Notes: generated from the sequence alone by a model not told the origin. 64,000 nt of DNA from Chengkuizengella axinellae (GCF_030730905.1 NZ_JAVAMP010000007.1:62001-126000), one strand, 5' to 3'. Counted from the stretch's first letter, positions 25,343 to 35,326 are shown. A program made the numbers and translations.

Positions 25343-28300
25343 ATGAGCAAAAAAATATCCCCGCTTATGAAAAAACTAAGTTTTTTTGGTCGCTCTCAAA
25401 AACTTAACGAATATAGTGAGCTATCACCCTATGATAGAGAATCTGAAAAGGTGTATCGAAGACGTTGGCAGCACGATAAGGTTGTTCGTTCCACTCATGG
25501 TGTGAATTGCACAGGGTCGTGCAGTTGGAAAATCCATGTGAAAGATGGAATTATTACGTGGGAAACACAGCAAACCGATTATCCTACAACAGGTCCAGAT
25601 ATGCCAGAATATGAACCAAGAGGATGTCCAAGAGGAGCTAGTTTCTCATGGTATACATATAGTCCTTTAAGAGTGCGATACCCTTATATGCGTGGTGCAT
25701 TATTAAAACTGTGGCAAACTGCATTAGAAAATGAACCGAATCCCGTAGAGGCATGGAAAAGCATTTCTGAGAATCCTGATAAAGCTAAAAAATATAAAAC
25801 AGCTCGAGGAAAAGGTGGTTTTGTAAGAGTTTCATGGGATGTTGTCAATACAATGATCTCTGCTCAGTTAATCCATACGATTGAAAAATATGGCCCGGAT
25901 CGTATTCTTGGTTTTTCCCCTATTCCAGCTATGTCCATGGTTAGTTATGCTGCAGGAAGCCGCTTCTTATCCTTATTAGGATCACCACTATTAAGCTTTT
26001 ACGATTGGTACGCTGACCTCCCCCCTGCTTCACCACAAGTTTGGGGAGAGCAAACCGATGTACCTGAAAGTTCAGATTGGTATAACGCAGGTTATTTACT
26101 CGTATGGGGTTCAAATCTTCCTCAAACTAGAACACCTGATTCACATTTCATGGTTGAAGCACGTTATCGAGGAGCAAAGGTCGTTGCTGTAAGTCCAGAT
26201 TATGCCGAGTTCGTGAAGTTTGCGGATAACTGGTTGGCTGTGAATCCTGGTATGGACGGAGCACTCGCTATGGCCATGACACATGTTATTCTGAAAGAAT
26301 TTTATGTGGAGAATGAAACGGAGTACTTTAATCAATATGTGAAGAAATACACTGACTTACCTAATTTAATCACTTTAAAAAAACAAGATGGACAGTTTAT
26401 TGCTGATCGATTTCTAAGAGCTAGTGATCTAGGTATGCCTATGAACAAAGCGGAGTGGAAAACGGTAGTTTTTGATGAAAAAACGAATCAGTTAGCTGTA
26501 CCCAATGGAAGCATAGGACACCGATGGGAGGATAAAGGAACTTGGAACCTGCATTTAAATGATGAGGAACAAAAAATAAATGAAATTGAACCCTGCCTAA
26601 CATTACTAGGCAAAGAAGATGAAATTGTTAACCTATCTATCCCCTATTTTGATGAAGAAAACAAATCGATTTTAAATCGTTCCGTCCCTGTGAAAAAGAT
26701 CAAACAAAATAAAGAAACCATTTATGTAACCACTGTGTTTGACTTGCTGCTGGCCAATACTGGAGTAGACCGAAATCTCCAAGGAGATTACCCCAAAGAT
26801 TATGATGATCCTAAACCGTTCACTCCTGCTTGGCAAGAAGCGATCACAGGCGTGGATCGTAAAGTAGTAGCTCAAATTGCCAGAGAATTTGCCCAGAATG
26901 CAATCGATACAAAGGGTCGCTCCATGATTGTCATGGGATCAGGAATCAATCATTGGTATCACTCGGACACCATTTACCGTACCATATTAAACCTAGTTCT
27001 CTTAACAGGATCACAAGGTGTAAATGGCGGTGGCTGGGCTCATTATGTAGGACAGGAAAAAGTACGTCCTTTAGAAGGCTGGCAATCCGTAGCTTTTGCA
27101 AGAGATTGGGGAGGTCCACCCCGCCTGCAAAATGGAACTTCTTTTTTCTATTTTGCAACAGAACAATGGAGGTACGAAGAAGCACCAGTAAGTGAATTAA
27201 CATCACCTCTAATCAAAAAACCGCGTTATGAACATAATGCTGATTATAATATATTAGCTGCGAGATTAGGATGGCTCCCCTCCTATCCACAGTTTGACAG
27301 AAATAGCTTGAATTTAGTTGAAGAAGCAGGCTCCAAGTCTAACGAACAAGTCATTCAATATGTCGTGGATCAATTAAAAGAAGGAAAGTTAAAATTCGCC
27401 ATTGAAAATCCTGAAAATCCAGCTAACTTCCCAAAAACACTATTTGTATGGAGAGCCAACTTACTAGGTAGCTCAGCAAAAGGTCACGAATACTTTTTAA
27501 AACATTTATTAGGAACACATCATGCCAATCTAAGTGAGGAAAATTCAGATCTACGCACAAGTGAAGTGCACTGGGACGAAAAATCTCCACAAGGTAAATT
27601 AGATTTATTGGTTAACATTGATTTTAGAATGACAGGCACTGGCTTGTATTCAGACATCGTTTTACCTGCGGCAACCTGGTATGAAAAATATGACATTAGC
27701 AGTACAGATATGCATCCATTCGTCCATCCTTTTAACCCTGCAATCTCAGCACCTTGGGAGACTCGGTCCGATTGGGATACTTTTAAAAAGCTAGCGAAGA
27801 CATTCTCAGAATTAGCAGCCAAATACTTCAATGAACCCAAAAAAGATATTGTTGCTACACCTTTATTACACGATTCACCTGATGAAATCTCACAGCCGTT
27901 GGGTCATATTCCGGATTGGAAAAAAGAAAATGTAGAGCCTGTTCCTGGTGTGAATTTACCTAGACTGCATGTGGTAGAAAGAGATTATACGAAAGTTTAT
28001 GAAAAAATGATTGCGCTAGGCTCCAAGATCAAAGATGTCATTGGAGCAAAAGGTATTAGTTGGAACCCCAATGAAGAGTACGAAAAACTGAAAGGTATTA
28101 ATGGCACCGTAGATAAGGATCAATATAACGAAGACTATCCTAGTTTATTTACAGATAAAAATGTAGCAGAAACGATTCTAACTTTATCCAGCACAACAAA
28201 CGGTTCATTAGCTGTCAAAGCATGGGAAGCCTTAGAAAAGAAAACAAACTTAAAACTAAAGGATCTTGCCCATGAAAGAGCCGAGGAACATATGTCTTTT

Positions 28301-29026
28301 AGCGAAATTACGGCTCAGCCAAGAAAGGTGATTACCTCTCCTGTGTTTAGCGGGACTGAAACAGGGAATAGACGTTACTCTCCTTTTACAACAAATGTGG
28401 AACGAATGATTCCTTGGCGTACGTTAACCGGAAGGCAGCATTTTTATCTAGATCACGAAATGATGTTTGAATTTGGCGAGGAACTGCCAATATTTAAACC
28501 TCCTTTACGAAAAGCTGCATTTTATGATACAGACCATCGTCCAAATGTAAGCGGCCAAGAGATCACCTTGCGTTATTTGACCCCACATTTCAAATGGTCT
28601 TATCACAGTACGTATGGAGACACACTACCCATGCTTACTTTATTTCGAGGCGGTCCTCATGTATGGATGAATAACGAAGATGCCGAACAAGTAGGGATTA
28701 AAGATAACGAGTGGTTAGAGATGTACAATCGTAACGGAGTTGTTGTTGCACGTTCCGTTGTGAGTCATCGATTGCCTAGAGGAGTCGCATTTATGTACCA
28801 TGTACAGGATCGTGTCATCAATGTACCTGGTTCACCAACAACAAAATTGCGTGGAGGAACCTTTAACAGTCCTACAAAAATCCATGTCAAACCTACGCAG
28901 ATGATCGGTGGATATGCCCAATTAAGTTATGGGTTCAACTACTATGGTCCTACAGGAAATCAACGGGATGAAAAGGTGATTATACGCAAACTGAAGGAAA
29001 ATGAGGTGGACTGGCTTGAAAATTAA
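25343..29026 (+). CDS. narG: Respiratory nitrate reductase alpha subunit
   Basis: 1227 residues, full length for NarG. It binds Mo-bis-MGD and the FS0 [4Fe-4S] cluster through H52, C56, C60 and C95 (HGVNCTGSC then GCPRGAS), the characteristic HxxxCxxxC pattern. YDWYADLPPASPQVWGEQTD contains the aspartate that ligates molybdenum in NarG. It reduces nitrate to nitrite on the inner face of the membrane with electrons from NarH. GAAAGGAGCAACC precedes the ATG. No twin-arginine export signal of the archaeal type is present. narH overlaps its end. Confidence 0.98.
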   Translation: MSKKISPLMKKLSFFGRSQKLNEYSELSPYDRESEKVYRRRWQHDKVVRSTHGVNCTGSCSWKIHVKDGIITWETQQTDYPTTGPDMPEYEPRGCPRGASFSWYTYSPLRVRYPYMRGALLKLWQTALENEPNPVEAWKSISENPDKAKKYKTARGKGGFVRVSWDVVNTMISAQLIHTIEKYGPDRILGFSPIPAMSMVSYAAGSRFLSLLGSPLLSFYDWYADLPPASPQVWGEQTDVPESSDWYNAGYLLVWGSNLPQTRTPDSHFMVEARYRGAKVVAVSPDYAEFVKFADNWLAVNPGMDGALAMAMTHVILKEFYVENETEYFNQYVKKYTDLPNLITLKKQDGQFIADRFLRASDLGMPMNKAEWKTVVFDEKTNQLAVPNGSIGHRWEDKGTWNLHLNDEEQKINEIEPCLTLLGKEDEIVNLSIPYFDEENKSILNRSVPVKKIKQNKETIYVTTVFDLLLANTGVDRNLQGDYPKDYDDPKPFTPAWQEAITGVDRKVVAQIAREFAQNAIDTKGRSMIVMGSGINHWYHSDTIYRTILNLVLLTGSQGVNGGGWAHYVGQEKVRPLEGWQSVAFARDWGGPPRLQNGTSFFYFATEQWRYEEAPVSELTSPLIKKPRYEHNADYNILAARLGWLPSYPQFDRNSLNLVEEAGSKSNEQVIQYVVDQLKEGKLKFAIENPENPANFPKTLFVWRANLLGSSAKGHEYFLKHLLGTHHANLSEENSDLRTSEVHWDEKSPQGKLDLLVNIDFRMTGTGLYSDIVLPAATWYEKYDISSTDMHPFVHPFNPAISAPWETRSDWDTFKKLAKTFSELAAKYFNEPKKDIVATPLLHDSPDEISQPLGHIPDWKKENVEPVPGVNLPRLHVVERDYTKVYEKMIALGSKIKDVIGAKGISWNPNEEYEKLKGINGTVDKDQYNEDYPSLFTDKNVAETILTLSSTTNGSLAVKAWEALEKKTNLKLKDLAHERAEEHMSFSEITAQPRKVITSPVFSGTETGNRRYSPFTTNVERMIPWRTLTGRQHFYLDHEMMFEFGEELPIFKPPLRKAAFYDTDHRPNVSGQEITLRYLTPHFKWSYHSTYGDTLPMLTLFRGGPHVWMNNEDAEQVGIKDNEWLEMYNRNGVVVARSVVSHRLPRGVAFMYHVQDRVINVPGSPTTKLRGGTFNSPTKIHVKPTQMIGGYAQLSYGFNYYGPTGNQRDEKVIIRKLKENEVDWLEN

Positions 29027-30545
29027 AGCACAATTTGGCATGGTCATGAATTTAGACAAATGCATCGGGTGTCATACTTGCAGTGTGACCTGTAATAATA
29101 CTTGGACCAATCGGCCAGGTGCTGAATACATGTGGTGGAACAATGTTGAGACCAAACCTGGTATTGGCTATCCAAAGGAATGGGAGAATCAAGAAACCCA
29201 TAAAGGCGGCTGGGTACTAAAAAACGGGAAATTAGAGTTAAAAGCCGGTGGGCGTGCCAACAAGTTATTAAACATTTTTCACAACCCAAATATGACGCCT
29301 ATTGATGAATACTATGAACCGTGGACTTACGATTACGAGAAATTAATCAATAGTCCTGCCGGGGAGCATCAGCCTGTCGCCAGACCTAAATCTCAATTAA
29401 CGGGCGAATACATGGATATTAAATGGGGACCCAATTGGGAAGATGATCTTGCAGGTGTTCACGAAACAGGTTTGAGAGATCCTAACATTACGAAAATGGA
29501 AGAGCAGGTTCGGATGGAGTTTGAACAAACCTTTATGATGTACCTGCCTCGCATTTGTGAGCACTGTATCAATCCACCATGCGTATCCTCTTGTCCTTCT
29601 GGTTCCATTTACAAACGAGACGAGGATGGGATTGTGTTAGTAGATCAAGATTCATGCCGAAGCTGGCGTTTTTGTATGACAGGTTGCCCATATAAAAAAG
29701 TATATTTCAATTGGAAAACAAACAAAGCAGAGAAATGCACCTTTTGCTTTCCTAGAATTGAAGCTGGTTTATCCACAATCTGCTCAGAAACTTGTGTGGG
29801 ACGAATACGATATATCGGCTTAGTGCTTTACGATGCTGACCGTGTGGAAGCTGCCGCTTCCGTTCCAGATGATAAAGATATTTATGAAGCGCAACTAGGC
29901 ATTTTCCTTGATCCAAATGATCCTGAAATCATCAAACAAGCTAAAAAGGACGGGATAAGTGAGGATTGGATTGAAGCAGCACAGCGTTCACCGATTTATA
30001 AGTTGGCAGTGGAACAAAAAATCGCACTGCCGTTACACCCAGAATATCGTACATTACCTATGGTTTGGTATGTTCCACCATTAAGCCCGATTATGGGTGC
30101 CTTCGAAGGTCAAATGGACGTACTTGATCCAAATGTGATTTTTCCAACGATTGATCAATTAAGAATTCCGATCGAGTATCTTGCCAATCTATTAACAGCA
30201 GGGGACAAAGAAGTCATCAAAAATGCATTAAAGAAAATGGTTGCTATGCGGAGTTATATGCGGAATGTAAACATAGGCAAGAAAAATGATCCTAGCTTTT
30301 TAAAAAGAGTAGGACTCACTGAGAAAACGGTTAAGGAAATGTATGAGTTATCTGCCATTGCCAAATATTCAGATCGTTATGTCATCCCCCCCTCTCATCG
30401 TGAGCAAGCAGGAGACATGTTTGAAGGACAAGGTACTGCAGGTTACGATTTTCAAGAAGGATGTTCCAATTGCAGCTGTGGCAGTGAAAAGGATGAGCAA
30501 TATCAATTTGGTGAAAAGTATTGGAGTGAAATGGATGGAAGATAG
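29016..30545 (+). CDS. narH: Respiratory nitrate reductase beta subunit
   Basis: 509 residues from TTG 29016, which has GAGGTGG six bases upstream and gives the usual KIKAQFGMVMNLDKC N-terminus. An upstream in-frame ATG at 29001 has no ribosome binding site. Four cysteine groups bind three [4Fe-4S] and one [3Fe-4S] cluster: CIGCHTCSVTC, CEHCINPPCVSSC, CRSWRFCMTGC (Trp in place of one Cys, as expected for the 3Fe cluster) and CTFC with CSETC. It relays electrons from NarI haem to NarG. The start overlaps narG by 11 bases, so translation is coupled. Confidence 0.97.
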   Translation: MKIKAQFGMVMNLDKCIGCHTCSVTCNNTWTNRPGAEYMWWNNVETKPGIGYPKEWENQETHKGGWVLKNGKLELKAGGRANKLLNIFHNPNMTPIDEYYEPWTYDYEKLINSPAGEHQPVARPKSQLTGEYMDIKWGPNWEDDLAGVHETGLRDPNITKMEEQVRMEFEQTFMMYLPRICEHCINPPCVSSCPSGSIYKRDEDGIVLVDQDSCRSWRFCMTGCPYKKVYFNWKTNKAEKCTFCFPRIEAGLSTICSETCVGRIRYIGLVLYDADRVEAAASVPDDKDIYEAQLGIFLDPNDPEIIKQAKKDGISEDWIEAAQRSPIYKLAVEQKIALPLHPEYRTLPMVWYVPPLSPIMGAFEGQMDVLDPNVIFPTIDQLRIPIEYLANLLTAGDKEVIKNALKKMVAMRSYMRNVNIGKKNDPSFLKRVGLTEKTVKEMYELSAIAKYSDRYVIPPSHREQAGDMFEGQGTAGYDFQEGCSNCSCGSEKDEQYQFGEKYWSEMDGR

Positions 30546-31065
30546 TCAAAAGATTTTTAAATTAGTTTCAATCCTTTTACAATATCCTGAAAAGGAATGG
30601 AAAAATAATAAAGAACTGCATGAGGAAATCTCCAACCTACAGGATGCGGGGATTAAAAAACGATTCTTAACATTTTTAACTTATTTAGATAACCAAAGCA
30701 TGAATGAACTTTGGAAAAACTATGTCAACATCTTTGATTTTAATGAAAAAACAACCCTTTATTTAACCTATATTATTTTTGGAGATAATCGTGAACGGGG
30801 TCCTGCCTTTGTCAAACTGAAACAGGAATTTGCAGAAGCAGGTTTCATGTTAGAACATGACGAACTTCCTGATTATCTGCCACTAATATTAGAGTTTGCT
30901 TCTATAGCGCCTAGAGAAAATGCAAGCAAGTTATTTAAAATACATCGAAAAGCGATTGACCTTCTTCATGTTGAGTTAGAAAAAATGACAAGTCCATATG
31001 TAAACCTGCTGGAGATTTGTAGAGCAACTATCGATAGCTACATGAAAGAAAGTAAAGCATCTTAG
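30535..31065 (+). CDS. narJ: Nitrate reductase assembly chaperone
   Basis: 176 residues from ATG 30535, overlapping the narH end, with GGAG eight bases upstream; the longer upstream frame is a shadow of narH. It is an all-helical TorD/NarJ family protein, recognisable from ILLQYPEKEW, LYLTYIIFGDNRERG and the C-terminal segment with DELPDYLPLILEFA, the conserved DxLPDxLP signature. It delivers molybdenum cofactor and controls membrane docking of NarGH. It is the third gene of narGHJI. Confidence 0.95.
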   Translation: MEDSQKIFKLVSILLQYPEKEWKNNKELHEEISNLQDAGIKKRFLTFLTYLDNQSMNELWKNYVNIFDFNEKTTLYLTYIIFGDNRERGPAFVKLKQEFAEAGFMLEHDELPDYLPLILEFASIAPRENASKLFKIHRKAIDLLHVELEKMTSPYVNLLEICRATIDSYMKESKAS

Positions 31066-31082
31066 GAGGTGAATAATTACAG

Positions 31083-31793
31083 ATGAGTTTATTGGATCAA
31101 TTTTTATGGTTGATTTTCCCCTACTTAATGTTAACCATCTTTGTAGTGGGACACATTTACCGTTACAATACCGATCAGTTTGGATGGTCAGCAAAATCCA
31201 GTGAATTTTTAGAAAAAAGACAATTAAAGTGGGGTAGTTTATTATTTCATTGGGGGATTATATTTGTCTTTTTTGGTCATGTAGCTGGAGTACTTGTACC
31301 TAAAGCTTTTTTCGACTCCATTGGCATCACTGAAGAAATGTATCATTTTGGTGCAGTTTGGTTTGGAGGAGCAGCAGGCGTCATGGTGGTTGTAGGTGGC
31401 TTCCTGTTGACACTTCGCCGTGTTACTGTAAAACGCATTTACAAAAACAGCAGTAAAAGTGATTTTATTGCACTGATTATGTTGGGTGTTGTTGTATTAC
31501 TTGGTTTTACCAACACTGTAGGTTATACTGCATCAGGCGGTACATTCGACTACAGAGAAAACATTGGACCTTGGTTCAGAGGCATCCTTACCTTCCGACC
31601 TTTGCCAGAGCTTATGATTACGGCCCCTTTAGGATTTAAGCTTCATATTTTATCTGGTCTTGTTCTGTTTGCAATGTGGCCATTTACTAGATTAGTTCAC
31701 GTTTGGAGCATCCCGCTTACTTATATGAAAAGAAGATACGTAGTATTTAGAAAAATGAACCCGAGAAAAGCACTTAAAGGGACACAAAAATAA
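31083..31793 (+). CDS. narI: Respiratory nitrate reductase gamma subunit (cytochrome b)
   Basis: 236 residues, five membrane helices. Likely haem-ligand histidines appear in LLFHWGIIFVFFGHVAG near the N-terminus and in FKLHILSGLVLF and RLVHVW near the C-terminus. It oxidises menaquinol and passes electrons to NarH. It begins after TTAGGAGGTGAATAATTACAG, 17 bases behind narJ. Length and helix pattern are normal for NarI. Confidence 0.96.
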   Translation: MSLLDQFLWLIFPYLMLTIFVVGHIYRYNTDQFGWSAKSSEFLEKRQLKWGSLLFHWGIIFVFFGHVAGVLVPKAFFDSIGITEEMYHFGAVWFGGAAGVMVVVGGFLLTLRRVTVKRIYKNSSKSDFIALIMLGVVVLLGFTNTVGYTASGGTFDYRENIGPWFRGILTFRPLPELMITAPLGFKLHILSGLVLFAMWPFTRLVHVWSIPLTYMKRRYVVFRKMNPRKALKGTQK

Positions 31794-31832
31794 AAAGAAT
31801 CTAAATATCGATAAAACGAATAAGGTGATCAT

Positions 31833-32252
31833 ATGTCAGGACCTTCATTAAAAAAATTAAATTCTCATCGCTCTATCCATGATGGAGTCATTACTGAAGG
31901 AAGAGATTTAATGGAAAGATTTTTAGAGTTATATAACAACAATCAAATTAAAAAAGCACGTATGGTTACAGATGAATTAACAGAACATTGGGAAACCAGA
32001 GCAATAGCACATGCTGATGCTGAGGAGGAAGGGTTTTATCAAGAGAAATTAGATCAAAAACCTGAGCTATTAGAGAAAATAAATATGCTGAAACGTGATC
32101 ATGAATTATTGCGTATTTTACTTCGTGAAATTAAGCAGCTGCTCCCCAAGGAAGAGACACATCCAGATGTAATCGATCGTTTTAAAGCCATGCAGCTGCT
32201 CATGCAAATACATAATAGCGAGGAAGAGAAATATCTGCTATCTGACAGCTGA
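31833..32252 (+). CDS. Hemerythrin HHE-domain protein
   Basis: 139 residues with the HHE pattern: HRSIHDG at the start, HWETRAIAHADAEEEGFY, KRDHELLR and a C-terminal HNSEEEKYLL. This would give a four-helix bundle with a di-iron site, used in other proteins for oxygen or NO sensing or repair of nitrosylated iron. It sits 39 bases after narI and before the nar terminator, so it is likely cotranscribed. A role in handling NO arising from nitrite is inference. Confidence 0.82.
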   Translation: MSGPSLKKLNSHRSIHDGVITEGRDLMERFLELYNNNQIKKARMVTDELTEHWETRAIAHADAEEEGFYQEKLDQKPELLEKINMLKRDHELLRILLREIKQLLPKEETHPDVIDRFKAMQLLMQIHNSEEEKYLLSDS

Positions 32253-32280
32253 AAAAAGGTTCATAATCAGTTTGATCACT

Positions 32281-32307
32281 AAGCTCTCATAATGGGAGCT
32301 TTTTTTG
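32281..32307 (+). terminator. Terminator after the nar operon
   Basis: AGCTC/GAGCT stem with a 9-base loop followed by seven T. Confidence 0.85.
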
Positions 32308-32313
32308 TTAAAT

Positions 32314-32355
32314 TTGATCTGCATCAAAGTTTTTATCCTAATCTTATTGTATGAT
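32314..32355 (+). promoter_or_regulatory. FNR-type operator and class II promoter of the Crp/Fnr gene
   Basis: TTGATCTGCATCAA (32314-32327) is a perfect FNR site (TTGAT-N4-ATCAA). A -10 hexamer TATGAT lies at 32350-32355. The predicted start near 32362 places the operator centre at about -41.5, the classical activator position. It immediately precedes a gene whose recognition helix is of the FNR type, so autoregulation is likely. Confidence 0.85.
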
Positions 32356-32396
32356 GTAATTGTAAGACACCCTATGATCCCAAGGAGAGTTTGCTT

Positions 32397-33104
32397 ATGA
32401 AGTGTCATCATCATGGTAACCATAACGGAGAATTTGAGCTTTGTGTTTCTAAAGTTCCTATCTTCAACCATTTAAATCAAGAAGAAATGAAAGAAATTGC
32501 TTCCCTAATCCAAAGCAAGACTTTTAAAAAAGGTGAAGTCATCTTTTCAGCAAACTCTTCTATAAATGAACTATTTATTATCCATACTGGCAGAGTGAAA
32601 ATATATCGCCTATCCGAATCAGGACGTGAACAAATTTTAAGAGTACTTGAGGCGAAAGAATTTATGGGTGAGCTTACTCTTTTTAATGAATCGTTAACAC
32701 AAAATTATGCTGAAGCAACAGAAAAAACAGAAATATGTGTTATCCAAAAACTTGATTTACAAAAGTTGATTGAAAAGAAACCTTCGATCGCCCTTAGAAT
32801 ACTTGAGGAGTTCTCAAGAAGATTAACAAATGCGGATCAACTCATTCAACAATTAGGCAGTGCTGATGTGGAAACACGTTTAGCATCTGTAATAATTGAT
32901 TTAAGCAATAAACAAATTTCCCGCACTGTGACTCTCCCCATGAGTAAAAGGGACCTAGCTTCTTTAATTGGAACAACTCAGGAAACGATAAGCAGAAAAT
33001 TATCTACTTTTCAAGAACATGGGTGGATCAAGCAAACTGGCCAAAGAGTTATTACTATTTTAAACATGGAACAATTAATATCTTTTACTGAAGGCAAGAA
33101 ATAA
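32397..33104 (+). CDS. Crp/Fnr-family redox regulator
   Basis: 235 residues from ATG 32397 (AAGGAGAG seven bases upstream; the TTG at 32391 overlaps the spacing). The N-terminus MKCHHHGNHNGEFELCVSKV carries two cysteines and a histidine cluster suited to metal or Fe-S sensing. A cyclic-nucleotide-type beta-roll follows (GEVIFSANSSINELFIIHTG). The winged helix contains TTQETISRKLSTF, with the E-xx-SR residues FNR uses to read TTGAT. It probably activates nar genes when oxygen is low. Only two cysteines precede the beta-roll, so cluster ligation differs from E. coli FNR. Confidence 0.9.
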   Translation: MKCHHHGNHNGEFELCVSKVPIFNHLNQEEMKEIASLIQSKTFKKGEVIFSANSSINELFIIHTGRVKIYRLSESGREQILRVLEAKEFMGELTLFNESLTQNYAEATEKTEICVIQKLDLQKLIEKKPSIALRILEEFSRRLTNADQLIQQLGSADVETRLASVIIDLSNKQISRTVTLPMSKRDLASLIGTTQETISRKLSTFQEHGWIKQTGQRVITILNMEQLISFTEGKK

Positions 33105-33159
33105 TGCAAGCTCTATAAGTTCAGTGTTCAGCATTAACCAGGGAAAGGGGAAAATGATT

Positions 33160-33615
33160 ATGACTAAAATCATCATGATCTATGCAAGTATGTCAGGTAA
33201 TACTGAGGAAATGGCAGAAAAAATCGAAGAAGTGATAAAAGAACAAGATATTTCTTTAGAAGTAAAAATGGTAGATGACGCGAACACCTCAGATTTACTT
33301 GATTATGACGGTATTATTTTAGGCAGCTACACATGGGGTGATGGAGAGCTTCCAGATGAATTTTTAGATTTCTATGATGAAATGGATGAACTAAATTTAG
33401 ATCATAAAATAGGAGCTGTATTTGGTTCTTGTGATTCCTCCTATCCTGAGTACGGTGCAGCAGTTGACATTTTAACAAATAAATTAAAAGAACTAGGGAC
33501 CTCCATCGCTGTAAAAGGTTTGAAGGTGGATGGTATGCCAGATGAGCAATCTTTTGAAGAATGTACTGATTTTGCTAATCAATTTTTACAGCAGTTATTA
33601 AACTTTCAGAAGTAA
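33160..33615 (+). CDS. Short-chain flavodoxin
   Basis: About 151 residues from ATG 33160; an ATG six bases upstream is too close to AAAGGGG. The FMN phosphate loop is SMSGNTEEMA, and the isoalloxazine loops are GSYTWGDGELPDE and FGSCDSSYPEYG. It shuttles low-potential electrons, often replacing ferredoxin when iron is scarce. It lies 55 bases behind the regulator gene and may share its FNR-controlled transcript. Confidence 0.93.
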   Translation: MTKIIMIYASMSGNTEEMAEKIEEVIKEQDISLEVKMVDDANTSDLLDYDGIILGSYTWGDGELPDEFLDFYDEMDELNLDHKIGAVFGSCDSSYPEYGAAVDILTNKLKELGTSIAVKGLKVDGMPDEQSFEECTDFANQFLQQLLNFQK

Positions 33616-33703
33616 CAAGGGATTTCTGTCCACAAAACCTATAATTTAGGTTGGGATTACATTTTATTTTCTTATTCAGCTATTATATAAATAACGCCAA
33701 CAG

Positions 33704-33756
33704 AAAAAAACACCCTCATCACTTGACCCTATAGGTGTAAAGTATTGAGGGTGTTT
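33704..33756. terminator. Bidirectional terminator between flavodoxin and aroA
   Basis: An AAACACCCTCA/TGAGGGTGTTT stem is flanked by an A run on the left, giving a T run for the minus-strand aroA transcript. Confidence 0.85.
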
Positions 33757-33770
33757 CATTCATTTCATGA

Positions 33771-34862
33771 TTAAACATTTACAGTTGATTTATATAGTCC
33801 AGACGCTTTTAGTTCCTTAAAGAAATCTTCGAACTGTGGGATATCCAATTGCTGCTGCGAATCAGATAAAGCTGTTGGAGGATCGGGATGCACTTCTACC
33901 ATGACTCCATCAGCACCCGCAGCCAAGGCAGCTTTCGCACATGGTAGCAAAATGTCTTTTCGACCAGCTGAATGAGTAACGTCCACTAATACAGGTAAGT
34001 GACTTTCTTGTTTGATAATCGGTACTGCTGAAATATCTAATGTATTACGAGTCCATTTTTCATAAGTTCGTATTCCACGTTCAATTAACATCACTTGTGT
34101 ATTTCCTCGAGAAACAATATATTCAGCAGCATGCAGGAATTCCTCCATCGTAGCTGACAGCCCTCTTTTCAGTAAAACAGGAAGGTTTGACTCCCCCGCT
34201 TCTTTTAACAATTCAAAATTGTGCATATTACGAGCACCAATCTGAATGATATCAATATAATCAGCAGCTATTTCAATATGACGAGGATCTACGATTTCAC
34301 TAATTGTAGTTAGACCAAATTCTGATCCAACTTTTTTCATGATTTCCAACCCTTCAACACCTAAGCCTTGGAAATCATAAGGTGATGTTCTAGGTTTAAA
34401 TGCTCCACCTCTTAAAACAGGAACACCTGACGCTTTCAATGCAGCACCTACTTCTCTTACTTGCTCGTAGCTTTCCACTGAACATGGACCCGCAATCAAT
34501 ACGGATTCACTTCCACCGATTATAGTTCCGTCTTGGAGTTCAATTACAGTATCTTCCGCTTTTTTCTTGCGACTAACCAACAAGTGTTTTTTATGTTCTG
34601 CAGATTGAAGATCCAAAGAAGCTTTAAATATTTGTTTGAATAAATGACGTACCGTTCCATCATCAAAAGGACCTTCATTTAACGATACAAGCTGCTCCAG
34701 CATTTTATTTTCACGAACTGGATCAAATTTAGGCACTCCTTGCTTTTCTTTAATGTCACCAATTTCCTTTGCAATATCTGCACGTTTAGATATTAGCTTT
34801 AAAAGTTCTTTATTCATTTGATCCATTTCTTGTCTCAAATGATCAAGTTGTATATTTGACAT
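33771..34862 (-). CDS. aroA: Chorismate mutase / DAHP synthase bifunctional enzyme
   Basis: 363 residues from ATG 34862 with AGGAGTGATTTCA upstream (the GTG at 34871 lies inside that site). Residues 1 to about 90 are an AroQ-type chorismate mutase ([20 protein letters not shown]). Residues about 105-363 are a KDPG-aldolase-like DAHP synthase ([58 protein letters not shown]). It catalyses the first step of aromatic amino-acid synthesis, and the mutase domain gives feedback control, as in Bacillus AroA. A T-box leader precedes it, so charged tRNA level also controls expression. Confidence 0.96.
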   Translation of the reverse strand: MSNIQLDHLRQEMDQMNKELLKLISKRADIAKEIGDIKEKQGVPKFDPVRENKMLEQLVSLNEGPFDDGTVRHLFKQIFKASLDLQSAEHKKHLLVSRKKKAEDTVIELQDGTIIGGSESVLIAGPCSVESYEQVREVGAALKASGVPVLRGGAFKPRTSPYDFQGLGVEGLEIMKKVGSEFGLTTISEIVDPRHIEIAADYIDIIQIGARNMHNFELLKEAGESNLPVLLKRGLSATMEEFLHAAEYIVSRGNTQVMLIERGIRTYEKWTRNTLDISAVPIIKQESHLPVLVDVTHSAGRKDILLPCAKAALAAGADGVMVEVHPDPPTALSDSQQQLDIPQFEDFFKELKASGLYKSTVNV

Positions 34863-34984
34863 TGAAATCACTCCTATAGTTTATTTTTATAATCTTCTCT
34901 GAGAGAGTATAATTCATCCCTATAAACCACCGACATAAGTGGAGATTGTCCATAAATTCAAGACTAGTCCAATATGAAGATGAA

Positions 34985-35320
34985 TATACAAAAAAAGCCT
35001 TATCATCCTCAAGGGACGAAAGACCGCGGTACCACCCTATTTAAAAACAAAACTGCAACAGAATCCATAAACAGTATTGCTTTTCACTCAAACATGATAA
35101 CGGTTTGAAAACCGGTAACTTCTTTCAATGAAACAGTCCTTAATATTAAATACTCGACCCGGGTCAGACCGTTTCAAATTTTCCAAAGCCGACTCCGGAG
35201 TGAACTTCAGCGACTACTTTCCAAGGCTTGCTTTCAGTCTGTGGCTTGCCCTCCCTGTATGGTGCATCTTCGCTTACTCTTTCCATCAACGTCTTTAAAC
35301 TTTGTATGAGATTGTAATTG
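34985..35320 (-). promoter_or_regulatory. T-box riboswitch upstream of aroA, Phe specifier
   Basis: The minus-strand T-box sequence AGGGTGGTACCGCGG (35024-35038) is preceded by a stem I with AGTA and GGGAGG motifs. A specifier context TGAAGTTCACTCCGGAGT gives codon UUC (35202-35204), hence tRNA-Phe. A short hairpin and T run (34991-34997) after the T-box form the terminator. Uncharged tRNA-Phe should allow readthrough into aroA. The specifier was assigned by comparison with the usual context, not by folding. Confidence 0.85.
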
Positions 35321-35326
35321 AAGCTT

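Noticed and set aside
30343-30534. N-terminal extension of narJ by 64 codons
   Set aside because: Overlaps narH coding sequence in another frame; the internal ATG at 30535 has a ribosome binding site and gives the normal NarJ length.
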